Shown here: piece by piece, positions 7,230-12,472 of the stretch
How the letters are laid out: every line of letters starts with the position of its first letter
How positions within the stretch are numbered: the first letter of the stretch is position 1
Assembly (NCBI GenBank): GCA_030623545.1
Contig: JAUXLW010000020.1
Span: 1-12,481 of the forward strand
Source: Acidimicrobiia bacterium
GTDB lineage: Bacteria > Actinomycetota > Acidimicrobiia > Spongiisociales > SHLN01
Length of the DNA stretch: 12,481 nucleotides
Direction of reading: 5' to 3'
Notes under the pieces: generated by a model
Database searches by the model: none
What the model saw: the letters and a program-made list of their open reading frames with translations, nothing else
What the model was told of the DNA's origin: nothing
Program-made: the position numbers and the translations under genes

Positions 7230-7295
7230 AAAGGCCCCCAGACCGAAAAGGTGGGAGCCGACGGGCCTCCGACCTGCGCTGGCGGCTTCGGCCGC
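7230..7295 (-). promoter_or_regulatory. Structured rplJ leader, possible L10-binding regulatory site
   Basis: In the rplJ 5' leader, minus-strand GGAGGCCC (7270-7263) pairs with GGGCCTTT (7237-7230): six Watson-Crick pairs plus two G-U. The 25-base interior holds a smaller ACC/GGT helix closed by TTTTC and flanked by mismatched bases. Just upstream is a perfect 5-bp hairpin, GCGGC-CGAA-GCCGC (7295-7282). The family precedent is the L10 leader, where the L10-L12 complex represses its own translation by binding a structured RNA upstream of rplJ. Position and a helix with internal loops fit that, but I cannot confirm the kink-turn by eye. Confidence 0.4.
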
Positions 7296-7346
7296 GTATG
7301 CGGCGCCGGCGGTCTCCGGTCGTGGAGTGTTCTGTTGTGGTGCGGG

Positions 7347-7375
7347 AGGTTAATCAGATGGCCGGGGTACGGCAA
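7347..7375 (-). promoter_or_regulatory. Candidate rplJL promoter
   Basis: On the minus strand TTGCCG (7375-7370), a 17-base spacer and TAACCT (7352-7347) form a plausible promoter between rplA and rplJ. The -35 hexamer is supplied by the rplJ-proximal copy of the heptamer tandem repeat, and every exact copy of the repeat contains the same TTGCCG word. The leader from here to the rplJ start would be about 130 nt. Confidence 0.4.
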
Positions 7376-7397
7376 TCGGCAATCGGCAATCGGCAGT
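7370..7397. repeat. Heptamer tandem repeat (CGGCAAT)x3 plus CGGCAGT
   Basis: Four head-to-tail 7-bp units lie in the rplA-rplJ spacer, ten bases after the rplA stop (7407). Three are exact (7370-7376, 7377-7383, 7384-7390) and the fourth (7391-7397) has one A-to-G change. The short, non-triplet unit and its place beside a candidate promoter make it a possible variable-number locus. Confidence 0.85.
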
Positions 7398-7406
7398 CAG
7401 CTCCGT

Positions 7407-8123
7407 CTAGTGGCTCAATGCTTGCAACTCGTCCAAGCGCGAGGTGTCGATCGAGATGCCGGGCCCCATCGTCGAGCTCACTCCGATGTGGCGGATGTAA
7501 ATGCCTTTGACCGAAGAAGGACGAGCACGCATGATCGCGTCTGTCAAGACGGCGAGATTCTGTAGAAGGTTCTCAGCATCGAAAGAGACCTTACCGATCA
7601 CGGCATGAACGTTTCCCGCCCGATCGTTGCGATATTCGACCTTGCCGGCCTTGAACTCGCCAACCGTTTTACCGATATCGACGGTCACCGTCCCCGCCTT
7701 GGGATTGGGCATCAACCCACGGGGGCCGAGCATCTTGCCCAGCTTTCCTACCTCCGACATGAGCTCCGGGGTCGAAATCGTGAGGTCAAAGTCGAGACTG
7801 CGGCCATCCTGGATTTCTTTGACCAATTCTTTACCACCCACGATATCGGCGCCCGCCTCCTCGGCCTCGCGAGCCTTCTCCCCGGTGGCAAAAACTGCTA
7901 CCCGAAGGTCTTTGCCGGTGCCGTGTGGCAAGGAGACCGTCCCTCGAACCCCCTGATCAGCATGCTTGGCGTCAATTCCGAGGCGGAAATTAGCCTCAAC
8001 GCTCTCGTCGAACTTGGCGAAGGCATTGGCCTTTACGAGCTCAAGAGCTTCCCGAGGCTCATAGCCGGCGCCCGCTTCTCTCGAGGATGCCGCAGCGGTG
8101 TATTTCTTCCCGTGCTTAGTCAT
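7407..8123 (-). CDS. rplA: Ribosomal protein uL1
   Basis: The 238-residue L1 protein of the mobile L1 stalk, binding 23S rRNA helices 76-78 at the E site. The signature GPRGLMPNPKAGTV is at 133-146, and the C-terminal RNA-binding part includes SSVKGIYIRHIGVSSTMGPG (203-222). Start ATG 8123 (MTKHGKKYTAAA) has a purine-rich GGGAGAAG just upstream; the alternative 8144 start adds seven unsupported residues. It follows rplK after 44 bases. That gap contains a small inverted repeat, GGCCG-TC-CGGCC, at 8147-8158. In other bacteria L1 represses this operon by binding its mRNA; I cannot identify the site here. Confidence 0.98.
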   Translation of the reverse strand: MTKHGKKYTAAASSREAGAGYEPREALELVKANAFAKFDESVEANFRLGIDAKHADQGVRGTVSLPHGTGKDLRVAVFATGEKAREAEEAGADIVGGKELVKEIQDGRSLDFDLTISTPELMSEVGKLGKMLGPRGLMPNPKAGTVTVDIGKTVGEFKAGKVEYRNDRAGNVHAVIGKVSFDAENLLQNLAVLTDAIMRARPSSVKGIYIRHIGVSSTMGPGISIDTSRLDELQALSH

Positions 8124-8167
8124 TATCTTCTCCCTGTGGTGCAAGCGGCCGTCCGGCCTCCCACGTT

Positions 8168-8596
8168 CTAACCGTCGACGGTGAAGCCCATCGACCGGGC
8201 GGTACCTTCGACAATCTTCATGGCAGCCTCAATGTCGTTGGCATTGAGGTCTGGCATCTTGGTCTCAGCGATCTCTCTCACCTGGGCCCTGGTAACCGAG
8301 GCCACCTTTTCCTTATGCGGCTCCGGCGAGCCCTTGGCGACTCTCGCCGCCTGTCGCAGCAGCACGGCTGCGGGCGGGGTCTTGGTGATAAAAGTGAAAC
8401 TGCGGTCCTCGTAAACCGTGATAACCACGGGAACGATCGTCCCCGCCTGATCCTTCGTTTGGGCGTTGTAGGCCTGAACGAAATCCATGATGTTGACGCC
8501 GTGCTGACCCAGAGCAGGGCCAACCGGAGGGGCCGGGCTCGCCTGGCCCGCCGGCACCTGAAGCTTGATCATTGCCATTACCCTCTTGCGACCCAT
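8168..8596 (-). CDS. rplK: Ribosomal protein uL11
   Basis: The 142-residue L11 protein of the GTPase-associated centre, which binds 23S rRNA near the thiopeptide site and is needed for the RelA response. The N-terminal domain shows IKLQVPAGQASPAPPVGPAL with the proline-rich linker and GQHGVNIMDF. The C-terminal RNA-binding domain ends in EGTARSMGFTVDG. I start at ATG 8596 (MGRKRVMAMIKLQ) because its alignment to L11 N-termini fits; ATG 8578 is possible but would shorten the conserved lead. AGGT at 8602-8605 is the likely ribosome binding site. It lies inside a GTGAC-CT-GTCAC inverted repeat (8599-8610) that could mask it. It follows nusG by 25 bases. Confidence 0.98.
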   Translation of the reverse strand: MGRKRVMAMIKLQVPAGQASPAPPVGPALGQHGVNIMDFVQAYNAQTKDQAGTIVPVVITVYEDRSFTFITKTPPAAVLLRQAARVAKGSPEPHKEKVASVTRAQVREIAETKMPDLNANDIEAAMKIVEGTARSMGFTVDG

Positions 8597-8621
8597 TAGT
8601 GACCTGTCACCTGTCCCTCGA

Positions 8622-9668
8622 TCACAGTTTCACGATTTGCTCGAAGTTGAGCTCGACCGGCGTATCCCGTCCGAAGATGTTGACAAGCACTCGCACCTTG
8701 GACTGATCGAGGTTGATCTCTTCGATAACGCCGTTGAAATCGGCGAAAGGTCCCTCGACCACCCTCACAGTTTCACCAACGTCCCAGGCTGGCTTGAACC
8801 GCGGAGCCGCTTTCTCGCCCTCCTCAGCCTTCTTGACTCCAAGGATCCGCTCGACTTCGCGCCGCGACAGCGGTGTTGGCTTGGTTCCCGAGCCAACGAA
8901 TCCAGTGACCCCCGGCGTGTTGCGAACCCCAAACCAGGAGTCGTCGGTCATATACATACGGACCAGGATGTAGCCGGGAAAGACCTTCTTGGGTACCGTT
9001 ACCTTGCGGCCGCCCTTGATTTCCACGACATCTTCCATCGGAATAACGACGTCGAAAATCTCGCCTTCCAAGTGCATGGAATGGATGCGGGTCTCGAGGT
9101 TGACTTTGACCTTGTTCTCGTAGCCGGAATAGGAGTGGATGACATACCAATCGCCCGCGAGGTCATATGGGCTAGCGGGACCCTCATCCTCAGCCTCCGC
9201 ATCATCATCTTCATCATCATCAGAGGACTCATCCGACTCAGCCTCAGCCGCCGGGTCGGGCTCGGCAACCTCCACATCCTCAGCCTCAACGACCGGCGCA
9301 GCCTCCGGCTCCGGCTCAGCAACCTCCACATCCTCACCTTTATCCACAGCCTCCGACTCCGGCTCGGCAACCACCACATCCTCAGCCTCAGTGACAGACT
9401 CTGCTACCTCCTCGGATGTTTCGACCGGTTCGTCATCGACGGCGATCCCCGGGAAAGTCACTGCGGGTATCTCGAGAGCCGAACCGTCCGCCGCTGCTAA
9501 CGCAACCGGGTCGATCGCCTCCGGTGTGTCAGGATCGATACCGGCGGCCGTCGCTTCAACGGATTTGGTGTCTTCAGGTAGTCCTTCAGACACTGAACCG
9601 GCCAGGGCTTCCTCGGGGGTGCCGGGCTCCCCTTCGAGGTCCGGGGTGGTGGTGGCGCGATCCTCCAT
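8622..9668 (-). CDS. nusG: Transcription elongation/antitermination factor NusG with acidic N-terminal extension
   Basis: NusG binds the RNA polymerase clamp and can link it to ribosomal protein S10 or to Rho. Residues 1-172 are an acidic, low-complexity, likely disordered extension. The NGN domain starts at DWYVIHSYSGYENKVKVNLE (173-192) and contains the conserved KKVFPGYILVRM. The KOW domain ends the protein, with GPFADFNGVIEEIN and VLVNIFGRDTPVELNFEQI. Total is 348 residues, against about 180 in E. coli; acidic N-terminal extensions are known in actinobacterial NusG, but this one is long. I favour ATG 9668, five bases after AGGTGA (9674-9679), which overlaps the secE stop. GTG 9677 overlaps the secE stop by four bases and is the alternative. 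It is coupled to secE and followed by rplK. Confidence 0.97.
   Translation of the reverse strand: MEDRATTTPDLEGEPGTPEEALAGSVSEGLPEDTKSVEATAAGIDPDTPEAIDPVALAAADGSALEIPAVTFPGIAVDDEPVETSEEVAESVTEAEDVVVAEPESEAVDKGEDVEVAEPEPEAAPVVEAEDVEVAEPDPAAEAESDESSDDDEDDDAEAEDEGPASPYDLAGDWYVIHSYSGYENKVKVNLETRIHSMHLEGEIFDVVIPMEDVVEIKGGRKVTVPKKVFPGYILVRMYMTDDSWFGVRNTPGVTGFVGSGTKPTPLSRREVERILGVKKAEEGEKAAPRFKPAWDVGETVRVVEGPFADFNGVIEEINLDQSKVRVLVNIFGRDTPVELNFEQIVKL
9240..9383 (-). repeat. Tandem acidic coding repeats in the nusG N-terminal extension
   Basis: Three imperfect repeats of EDVEVAEPxPEA occur at residues 96-107 (EDVVVAEPESEA), 112-123 (EDVEVAEPEPEA) and 130-141 (EDVEVAEPDPAA), spaced 16 and 18 codons apart. 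The DNA is repeated as well, GAGGATGTGG(A/T)GGTTGC recurring three times on the minus strand. A run of Asp/Glu/Ser (146-162) follows. The repeats imply local duplication. Confidence 0.7.
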
Positions 9669-9673
9669 CGACT

Positions 9674-9985
9674 TCACCTGAGAATGAAATCGACAAATGC
9701 TTGCTTGAAACTGAAGTCAAGCAGCGCCGTGTAGGCAGTCAGAGCGACGGTGGCAATCAGCGAGACCGCCGTGTAGGTCGTAAGCGTCTGGCGGTCGGGC
9801 CATGCCACCTTGGCCAATTCCTGGCGGACCTCGCGGAGATATTGCCGAAGCCCTCGACGTTCAGTGGAGTCGGGCGCGGTCTTGCCGGCGGCGCGTTGCG
9901 CGGCCTGTTGCCGACTCGTGGCGGCACCCTTCTTCTTGTCCAGACGCTCTTGGCGAGCCTGCTGGCGGCGAAGTTCTCTGTTCAT
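9674..9985 (-). CDS. secE: Preprotein translocase subunit SecE
   Basis: The 103-residue single-spanning SecE that clamps SecY in the protein-export channel. The conserved amphipathic motif is REVRQELAKVAWPDR (51-65), followed by one membrane helix (about 71-94, TYTAVSLIATVALTAYTALL). Residues 1-45 are a very basic, Gln/Arg/Lys-rich leader. I start at ATG 9985 (MNRELRRQQARQ) because AGAGGA lies just before it, in the few bases after tRNA-Trp; the longer frame from 10024 would be read out of the tRNA. It overlaps or abuts nusG, and the tRNA-Trp, secE, nusG order is common in bacteria. Confidence 0.96.
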   Translation of the reverse strand: MNRELRRQQARQERLDKKKGAATSRQQAAQRAAGKTAPDSTERRGLRQYLREVRQELAKVAWPDRQTLTTYTAVSLIATVALTAYTALLDFSFKQAFVDFILR

Positions 9986-9996
9986 CTTCTTCCTCT

Positions 9997-10074
9997 TGGC
10001 AGGGGCGGTGGGACTCGAACCCACAACCTCCGGTTTTGGAGACCGGCGCTCTAGCCAATTCGAGCTACACCCCT
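9997..10074 (-). tRNA. trpT: tRNA-Trp (CCA), 3' CCA encoded
   Basis: The minus strand folds into a complete cloverleaf. Acceptor AGGGGTG pairs with CGCCCCT, including one T-G pair. The D stem is GCTC/GAGC. The anticodon stem CCGGT/ACCGG carries loop CTCCAAA, giving anticodon CCA. The T stem is GTGGG/CCCAC with loop TTCGAGT. The discriminator is G and the 3' CCA is encoded (9999-9997), unlike the two tRNAs at the right end. The secE start codon is only 11 bases after the CCA, and its Shine-Dalgarno lies in that gap, so the tRNA must be cut out of the secE-nusG transcript. Confidence 0.97.
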
Positions 10075-10119
10075 TTGTGTGAGCCGAATCCTAGGGCGAC
10101 AGCCCCGCGAGACTCTGAG

Positions 10120-10125
10120 AGTATA
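10120..10125 (-). promoter_or_regulatory. Candidate -10 box for tRNA-Trp-secE-nusG
   Basis: TATACT (10125-10120 on the minus strand) is a strong -10 hexamer about 46 bases upstream of the tRNA-Trp 5' end. No convincing -35 is seen at 16-18 bases. Between it and the tRNA is a small hairpin, GGGC-GACA-GCCC on the plus strand, near 10094-10105. It lies in the 77-base gap after the anti-sigma gene, so tRNA-Trp can be transcribed separately from the sigma operon. Confidence 0.5.
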
Positions 10126-10151
10126 AGCGCCCCAAATCTGAACCCGCCGAC

Positions 10152-10463
10152 CTAAACACTGACCCGTCTCCGCCACAATTTGACTGCTCCCGCCATCGCG
10201 ACAACGCCGGTGGCAGCGAACGCCACTTCTCTGACTCGAGACTTCTTCGGTACGTCGGTAACCCGGCTCAAGCCCCTCCCCACCACTTCCACCAGGCCGG
10301 CCGGCGCCGGCACCAACTGACTCCTCATTTGCATCAGATATCGGAGCAGGGTTCGGTATTTGGCGGCTTCCGCCTGGCACCGCAAACACTCTGATACGTG
10401 GCCGCTGCTAAACGAGGGATCGCCGGACAATCGAAGTCGATTCGGAAGGCAAGCCGCCCTCAT
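10152..10463 (-). CDS. Zinc-binding anti-sigma factor (ZAS type), putative
   Basis: A 103-residue protein translated directly after the ECF sigma factor. It has the zinc anti-sigma signature H22-x3-C26-x2-C29 (HVSECLRC), with an N-terminal Cys5 as likely fourth ligand. A helical segment follows, AEAAKYRTLLRYLMQMRSQL, that would grip the sigma factor. A hydrophobic stretch at about 79-98 (VREVAFAATGVVAMAGAVKL) may span the membrane, but only about eight residues (WRRRVSV) follow, so there is no sensor domain outside. Start ATG 10463 overlaps the sigma stop as ATGA, with GGAGGGA before it (10470-10476); this is textbook translational coupling. It presumably binds and holds the partner sigma. 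Activity is inferred from motif and context. Confidence 0.82.
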   Translation of the reverse strand: MRAACLPNRLRLSGDPSFSSGHVSECLRCQAEAAKYRTLLRYLMQMRSQLVPAPAGLVEVVGRGLSRVTDVPKKSRVREVAFAATGVVAMAGAVKLWRRRVSV

Positions 10464-11020
10464 ACCATCTCCCTCCACAAACTCTCTTTCAACCTCTTAC
10501 GAGCCCGATGCAATCGAACCTTGGCGGCGGTCACGCTGATGTCCAGCGATTCTGCCACCTCGGCATGAGACCAGCCGTAGATATCCTTGAGCACCACCAC
10601 CGCTCGATGGGCATCTGGCAAGTCGGTAACGGCATTGCGCAGGCGCGCCTGCAACTCGGCGTTCTCAGCCACGGCTTCTGGTGACGGTTGCGTATCGTGA
10701 CCAATCGGTGCCACCTCGTCGATGTCGGCGGCGTTATGGCGCTGGGCCCTGCGTCCCAGGGTCCAGCTGGTGTTGACTGTGATGCGGTGCAGCCAGGTGG
10801 ACAATGCGGCGTCACCTCGGAATTTGGGGAGGGCGCGCCAGGCGCGAATAAATGTCTCCTGGGCTGCGTCTGCGGCCAACTCGTAATTGCCGAGCAACCG
10901 AAGGGCCAACGTAAACACCTCACTCTGATGAATCCGTACGAGCTCCGAAAACGCCCCCTCGTCACCGTTCTGGGCTCGCTCGAGAAGCTCCCTACCCTCT
11001 TCGACGTTGCGATCGGCCAT
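10460..11020 (-). CDS. ECF-family RNA polymerase sigma factor
   Basis: A 186-residue group-4 (extracytoplasmic function) sigma factor, SigE/RpoE-like. Region 2 spans about residues 22-93: FSELVRIHQSEVFTLALRLL, the polymerase-binding AADAAQETFIRAWRALPKF, and the -10 recognition part STWLHRITVNTSW. Region 4 spans about 128-182 with the helix-turn-helix YGWSHAEVAESLDISVTAAK and the following VRLHRARKRLKE. Regions 1 and 3 are absent, as expected. Start ATG 11020 has GGAGGGG just upstream, inside the last codons of the dehydratase gene. The gap to that gene is 4 bases and the overlap with the anti-sigma gene is 4 bases, so hadAB, sigma and anti-sigma form one tight operon. Its target promoters cannot be told from this window. 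Confidence 0.95.
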   Translation of the reverse strand: MADRNVEEGRELLERAQNGDEGAFSELVRIHQSEVFTLALRLLGNYELAADAAQETFIRAWRALPKFRGDAALSTWLHRITVNTSWTLGRRAQRHNAADIDEVAPIGHDTQPSPEAVAENAELQARLRNAVTDLPDAHRAVVVLKDIYGWSHAEVAESLDISVTAAKVRLHRARKRLKESLWREMV

Positions 11021-11024
11021 CGGG

Positions 11025-11885
11025 TTACCCCTCCGCGAGAGTGGCGTCGGCCGAGACCACTACGGTCTCATCCGAGCGAATGCCCAAGGATAGAGCCTGC
11101 GGGCCCTTCACCTCGCCGACCACCTCGGCCTGGCCGCCGGGCCGGAGAGCCTGTCGAAACCTCAACCTGAGATCTGCCAGCGGACGCGGTCCGGGCACAT
11201 AGCGGCTCGCCGCCTGCGTCACCCATGACGCCATGAGCAGGCCATGCACGATCACTCCGGGAAGCCCGGCCTCCACGGCCGCGTCGTGATCCCAATGGAT
11301 AGGATTGAAATCGCGGGTGGTGCCCGCGTATCGAACCAGATCGGCCCGGCTGGCTGACTTCAACAGCCCGGTCAATTCGTCGCCCACCCCCGGCAGCTGT
11401 TCCACTTCAGGCTTTTGGTTCTCCCCCGAAGCATCGAACGATGGCTCGTCTTCCACCGCAACCTTCTCCCGGGGCAAGGCACCTTCGGTCATGAGAAAGG
11501 TCGACTTGGCCTCCAGGACCGCATGATCTTCACCGTCGACGGCCCGGGTTGTGAAAGTAACGAAGAACATCTCCCCGCGGTGGCGGACACTCTCCACAGC
11601 ACCAGTGACAGTCAGGTCCTCTTCCTGCGGCAGAGGGCGAGGCCATTCAAACGTTTGATCGACGTGCACCAGAGTCTTGGCATATGGGGCCGCGTCGGGA
11701 TCCGCAAAGAAAGCGGGTGCGGATTTGAAGAGAATTACGGCAGCGAAGCCGGGAGGGGCGTGCAGCTCCCAGCGGGCGGGGTCATCGCCGGTGGCGTTGA
11801 TGAACTCGTCGATCCGATCAACACTGGACCGTAGGTGGAACGGCCCGTAGGTGCGGCCGGCCAGATCAGCGAGGCCCCCGCTCAT
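11025..11885 (-). CDS. Fused HadA-HadB-like (3R)-hydroxyacyl-ACP dehydratase (MaoC family)
   Basis: A 286-residue double-hotdog protein. The N-terminal half (about 5-145) is a MaoC_dehydrat_N/HadA-like hotdog: LAGRTYGPFHL near the start, then LVHVDQTFEWPRPLPQEEDL (72-91) and FFVTFTTRAVD. The C-terminal half (about 160-284) is a HadB-like hydratase with the catalytic D-x4-H pair, D192 and H197, in RDFNPIHWDHDAAVEAGLPG (191-210), followed by the VIVHGLLMASW helix. In mycobacteria HadA and HadB are separate subunits that dehydrate hydroxyacyl-ACP in fatty/mycolic acid elongation, next to rpmG; here one polypeptide holds both. Start ATG 11885 (MSGGLADLAGRT), with AGGG nearby, is preferred; upstream codons to 11966 lie in the repeat-rich spacer. 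No hadC is present; the sigma gene follows by 4 bases. Confidence 0.9.
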   Translation of the reverse strand: MSGGLADLAGRTYGPFHLRSSVDRIDEFINATGDDPARWELHAPPGFAAVILFKSAPAFFADPDAAPYAKTLVHVDQTFEWPRPLPQEEDLTVTGAVESVRHRGEMFFVTFTTRAVDGEDHAVLEAKSTFLMTEGALPREKVAVEDEPSFDASGENQKPEVEQLPGVGDELTGLLKSASRADLVRYAGTTRDFNPIHWDHDAAVEAGLPGVIVHGLLMASWVTQAASRYVPGPRPLADLRLRFRQALRPGGQAEVVGEVKGPQALSLGIRSDETVVVSADATLAEG

Positions 11886-11945
11886 CCAGCGCCCTGTCCA
11901 GTGACGTTGGCGATGTTCAGGGCGAGGCAGGGGCGTCGGTGGCAA

Positions 11946-12005
11946 GGACGCAGGACGCAGACGCACCGGGCGTGCGTCAAGGACGAGGACGCAGCCAGCT
12001 GCGTC
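11946..12005. repeat. Cluster of direct and inverted GACGCA repeats upstream of hadAB
   Basis: Within 60 bases the word GACGCA occurs four times forward (11947, 11954, 11960, 11988) and twice inverted (11973, 12000). The copies form two perfect inverted repeats: GACGCAC-CGGGC-GTGCGTC (11960-11978, 7-bp arms) and GACGCAGC-CA-GCTGCGTC (11988-12005, 8-bp arms). The block fills the 181-bp spacer between rpmG and hadAB, about 60 bases upstream of the hadAB start. It could be an operator array, an mRNA structure or a mutation hot spot. The rest of the spacer is GC-rich, with short GGGCCC/GGCGCC palindromes near 12037-12062 but no clear terminator or promoter. Confidence 0.75.
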
Positions 12006-12066
12006 ACTGACCGTCCTGAGCGCGGCAAACGTTGCTGAGCGGGGCGCCGGCCCTGGGCCCGGTGAG

Positions 12067-12228
12067 TCATCGGGTCTCTTTATGAGGCGTGTGCTGCCGG
12101 CAGCGACTGCAGTACTTCTTTAACTCGAGGCGGTCGCGGGTGTTGGTCCTGTTCTTGTTCGTCACGTAGTTCCGCTCCTTGCACTGTTCGCAAGCGAGCG
12201 TGATCGGGGGTCTTTTAACTGATGCCAT
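12067..12228 (-). CDS. rpmG: Ribosomal protein bL33 (zinc-binding form)
   Basis: The 53-residue L33 of the large subunit near the E site. It keeps both zinc-knuckle pairs, C13-x2-C16 (CEQC) and C40-x2-C43 (CSRC), so it is the zinc-containing C+ form, with the family core ERNYVTNKNRTNTRDRLELKKY. Start ATG 12228 (MASVKRPPITLACEQC) has GAGGA at six bases; a longer frame from 12366 would run through tRNA-Met and is not real. It sits 20 bases after tRNA-Met, matching the tRNA-Thr, tRNA-Met, rpmG, had order known in mycobacteria. C+ L33 forms can be replaced by zinc-free paralogues under zinc limitation; none is visible here. Confidence 0.97.
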   Translation of the reverse strand: MASVKRPPITLACEQCKERNYVTNKNRTNTRDRLELKKYCSRCRQHTPHKETR

Positions 12229-12248
12229 TAGTTCCTCGTTTCCGTCAG

Positions 12249-12323
12249 TAGCGGCGGGTGGACTTGAACCACCGACCTCTCGATTATGAGCCGAGCGCTC
12301 TAACCAGGCTGAGCTACGCCGCC
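12249..12323 (-). tRNA. metT: tRNA-Met (CAT), probably elongator
   Basis: The minus strand folds as a full cloverleaf of 75 bases. Acceptor GGCGGCG pairs with CGCCGCT (G1-U72 wobble). The D stem is GCTC/GAGC. Anticodon stem CTCGG/TCGAG (one G-U) carries loop CTCATAA, giving anticodon CAT. The T stem is GGTGG/CCACC with TTCAAGT. The discriminator is A and no CCA is encoded. It lacks the three G-C pairs in the anticodon stem typical of initiator tRNA. Synteny with mycobacterial metT supports the elongator; a lysidine-modified tRNA-Ile2 cannot be ruled out by anticodon alone. Confidence 0.93.
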
Positions 12324-12324
12324 G

Positions 12325-12396
<72 letters not shown>

Positions 12397-12407
12397 GAAA
12401 TCGCTTT

Positions 12408-12437
12408 TGTTTACTGCCTCTGGTAGACTTAGTCCAA
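12408..12437 (-). promoter_or_regulatory. Candidate promoter of tRNA-Thr-tRNA-Met-rpmG
   Basis: On the minus strand TTGGAC (12437-12432), 18 bases, then TAAACA (12413-12408) would start transcription a few bases before the tRNA-Thr 5' end at 12396. The -10 is only a moderate match. The same 76-base gap must also hold the promoter of the divergent plus-strand gene; TAGACT at 12424-12429 is a possible -10 for that direction. Confidence 0.4.
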
Positions 12438-12472
12438 TGTCGCTACACGACGGCCCACCAAGGAGTCCCACC

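Noticed and set aside
7208..7375. 56-codon N-terminal extension of rplJ
   Set aside because: Not L10-like, crosses the leader helix and lacks a better ribosome binding site than ATG 7207.
9139..9681. Ser/Ala-rich plus-strand open frame resembling a secreted low-complexity protein
   Set aside because: It is the exact antisense of the acidic Glu/Asp repeats of nusG; the Ser-rich look comes from complementing GAG/GAT codons. The same holds for 6321-6857 opposite the rplJ tail.
11886..12066. Small plus- and minus-strand open frames in the rpmG-hadAB spacer
   Set aside because: Amino-acid sequence is dictated by the GACGCA repeats, with no ribosome binding site or conserved motif.
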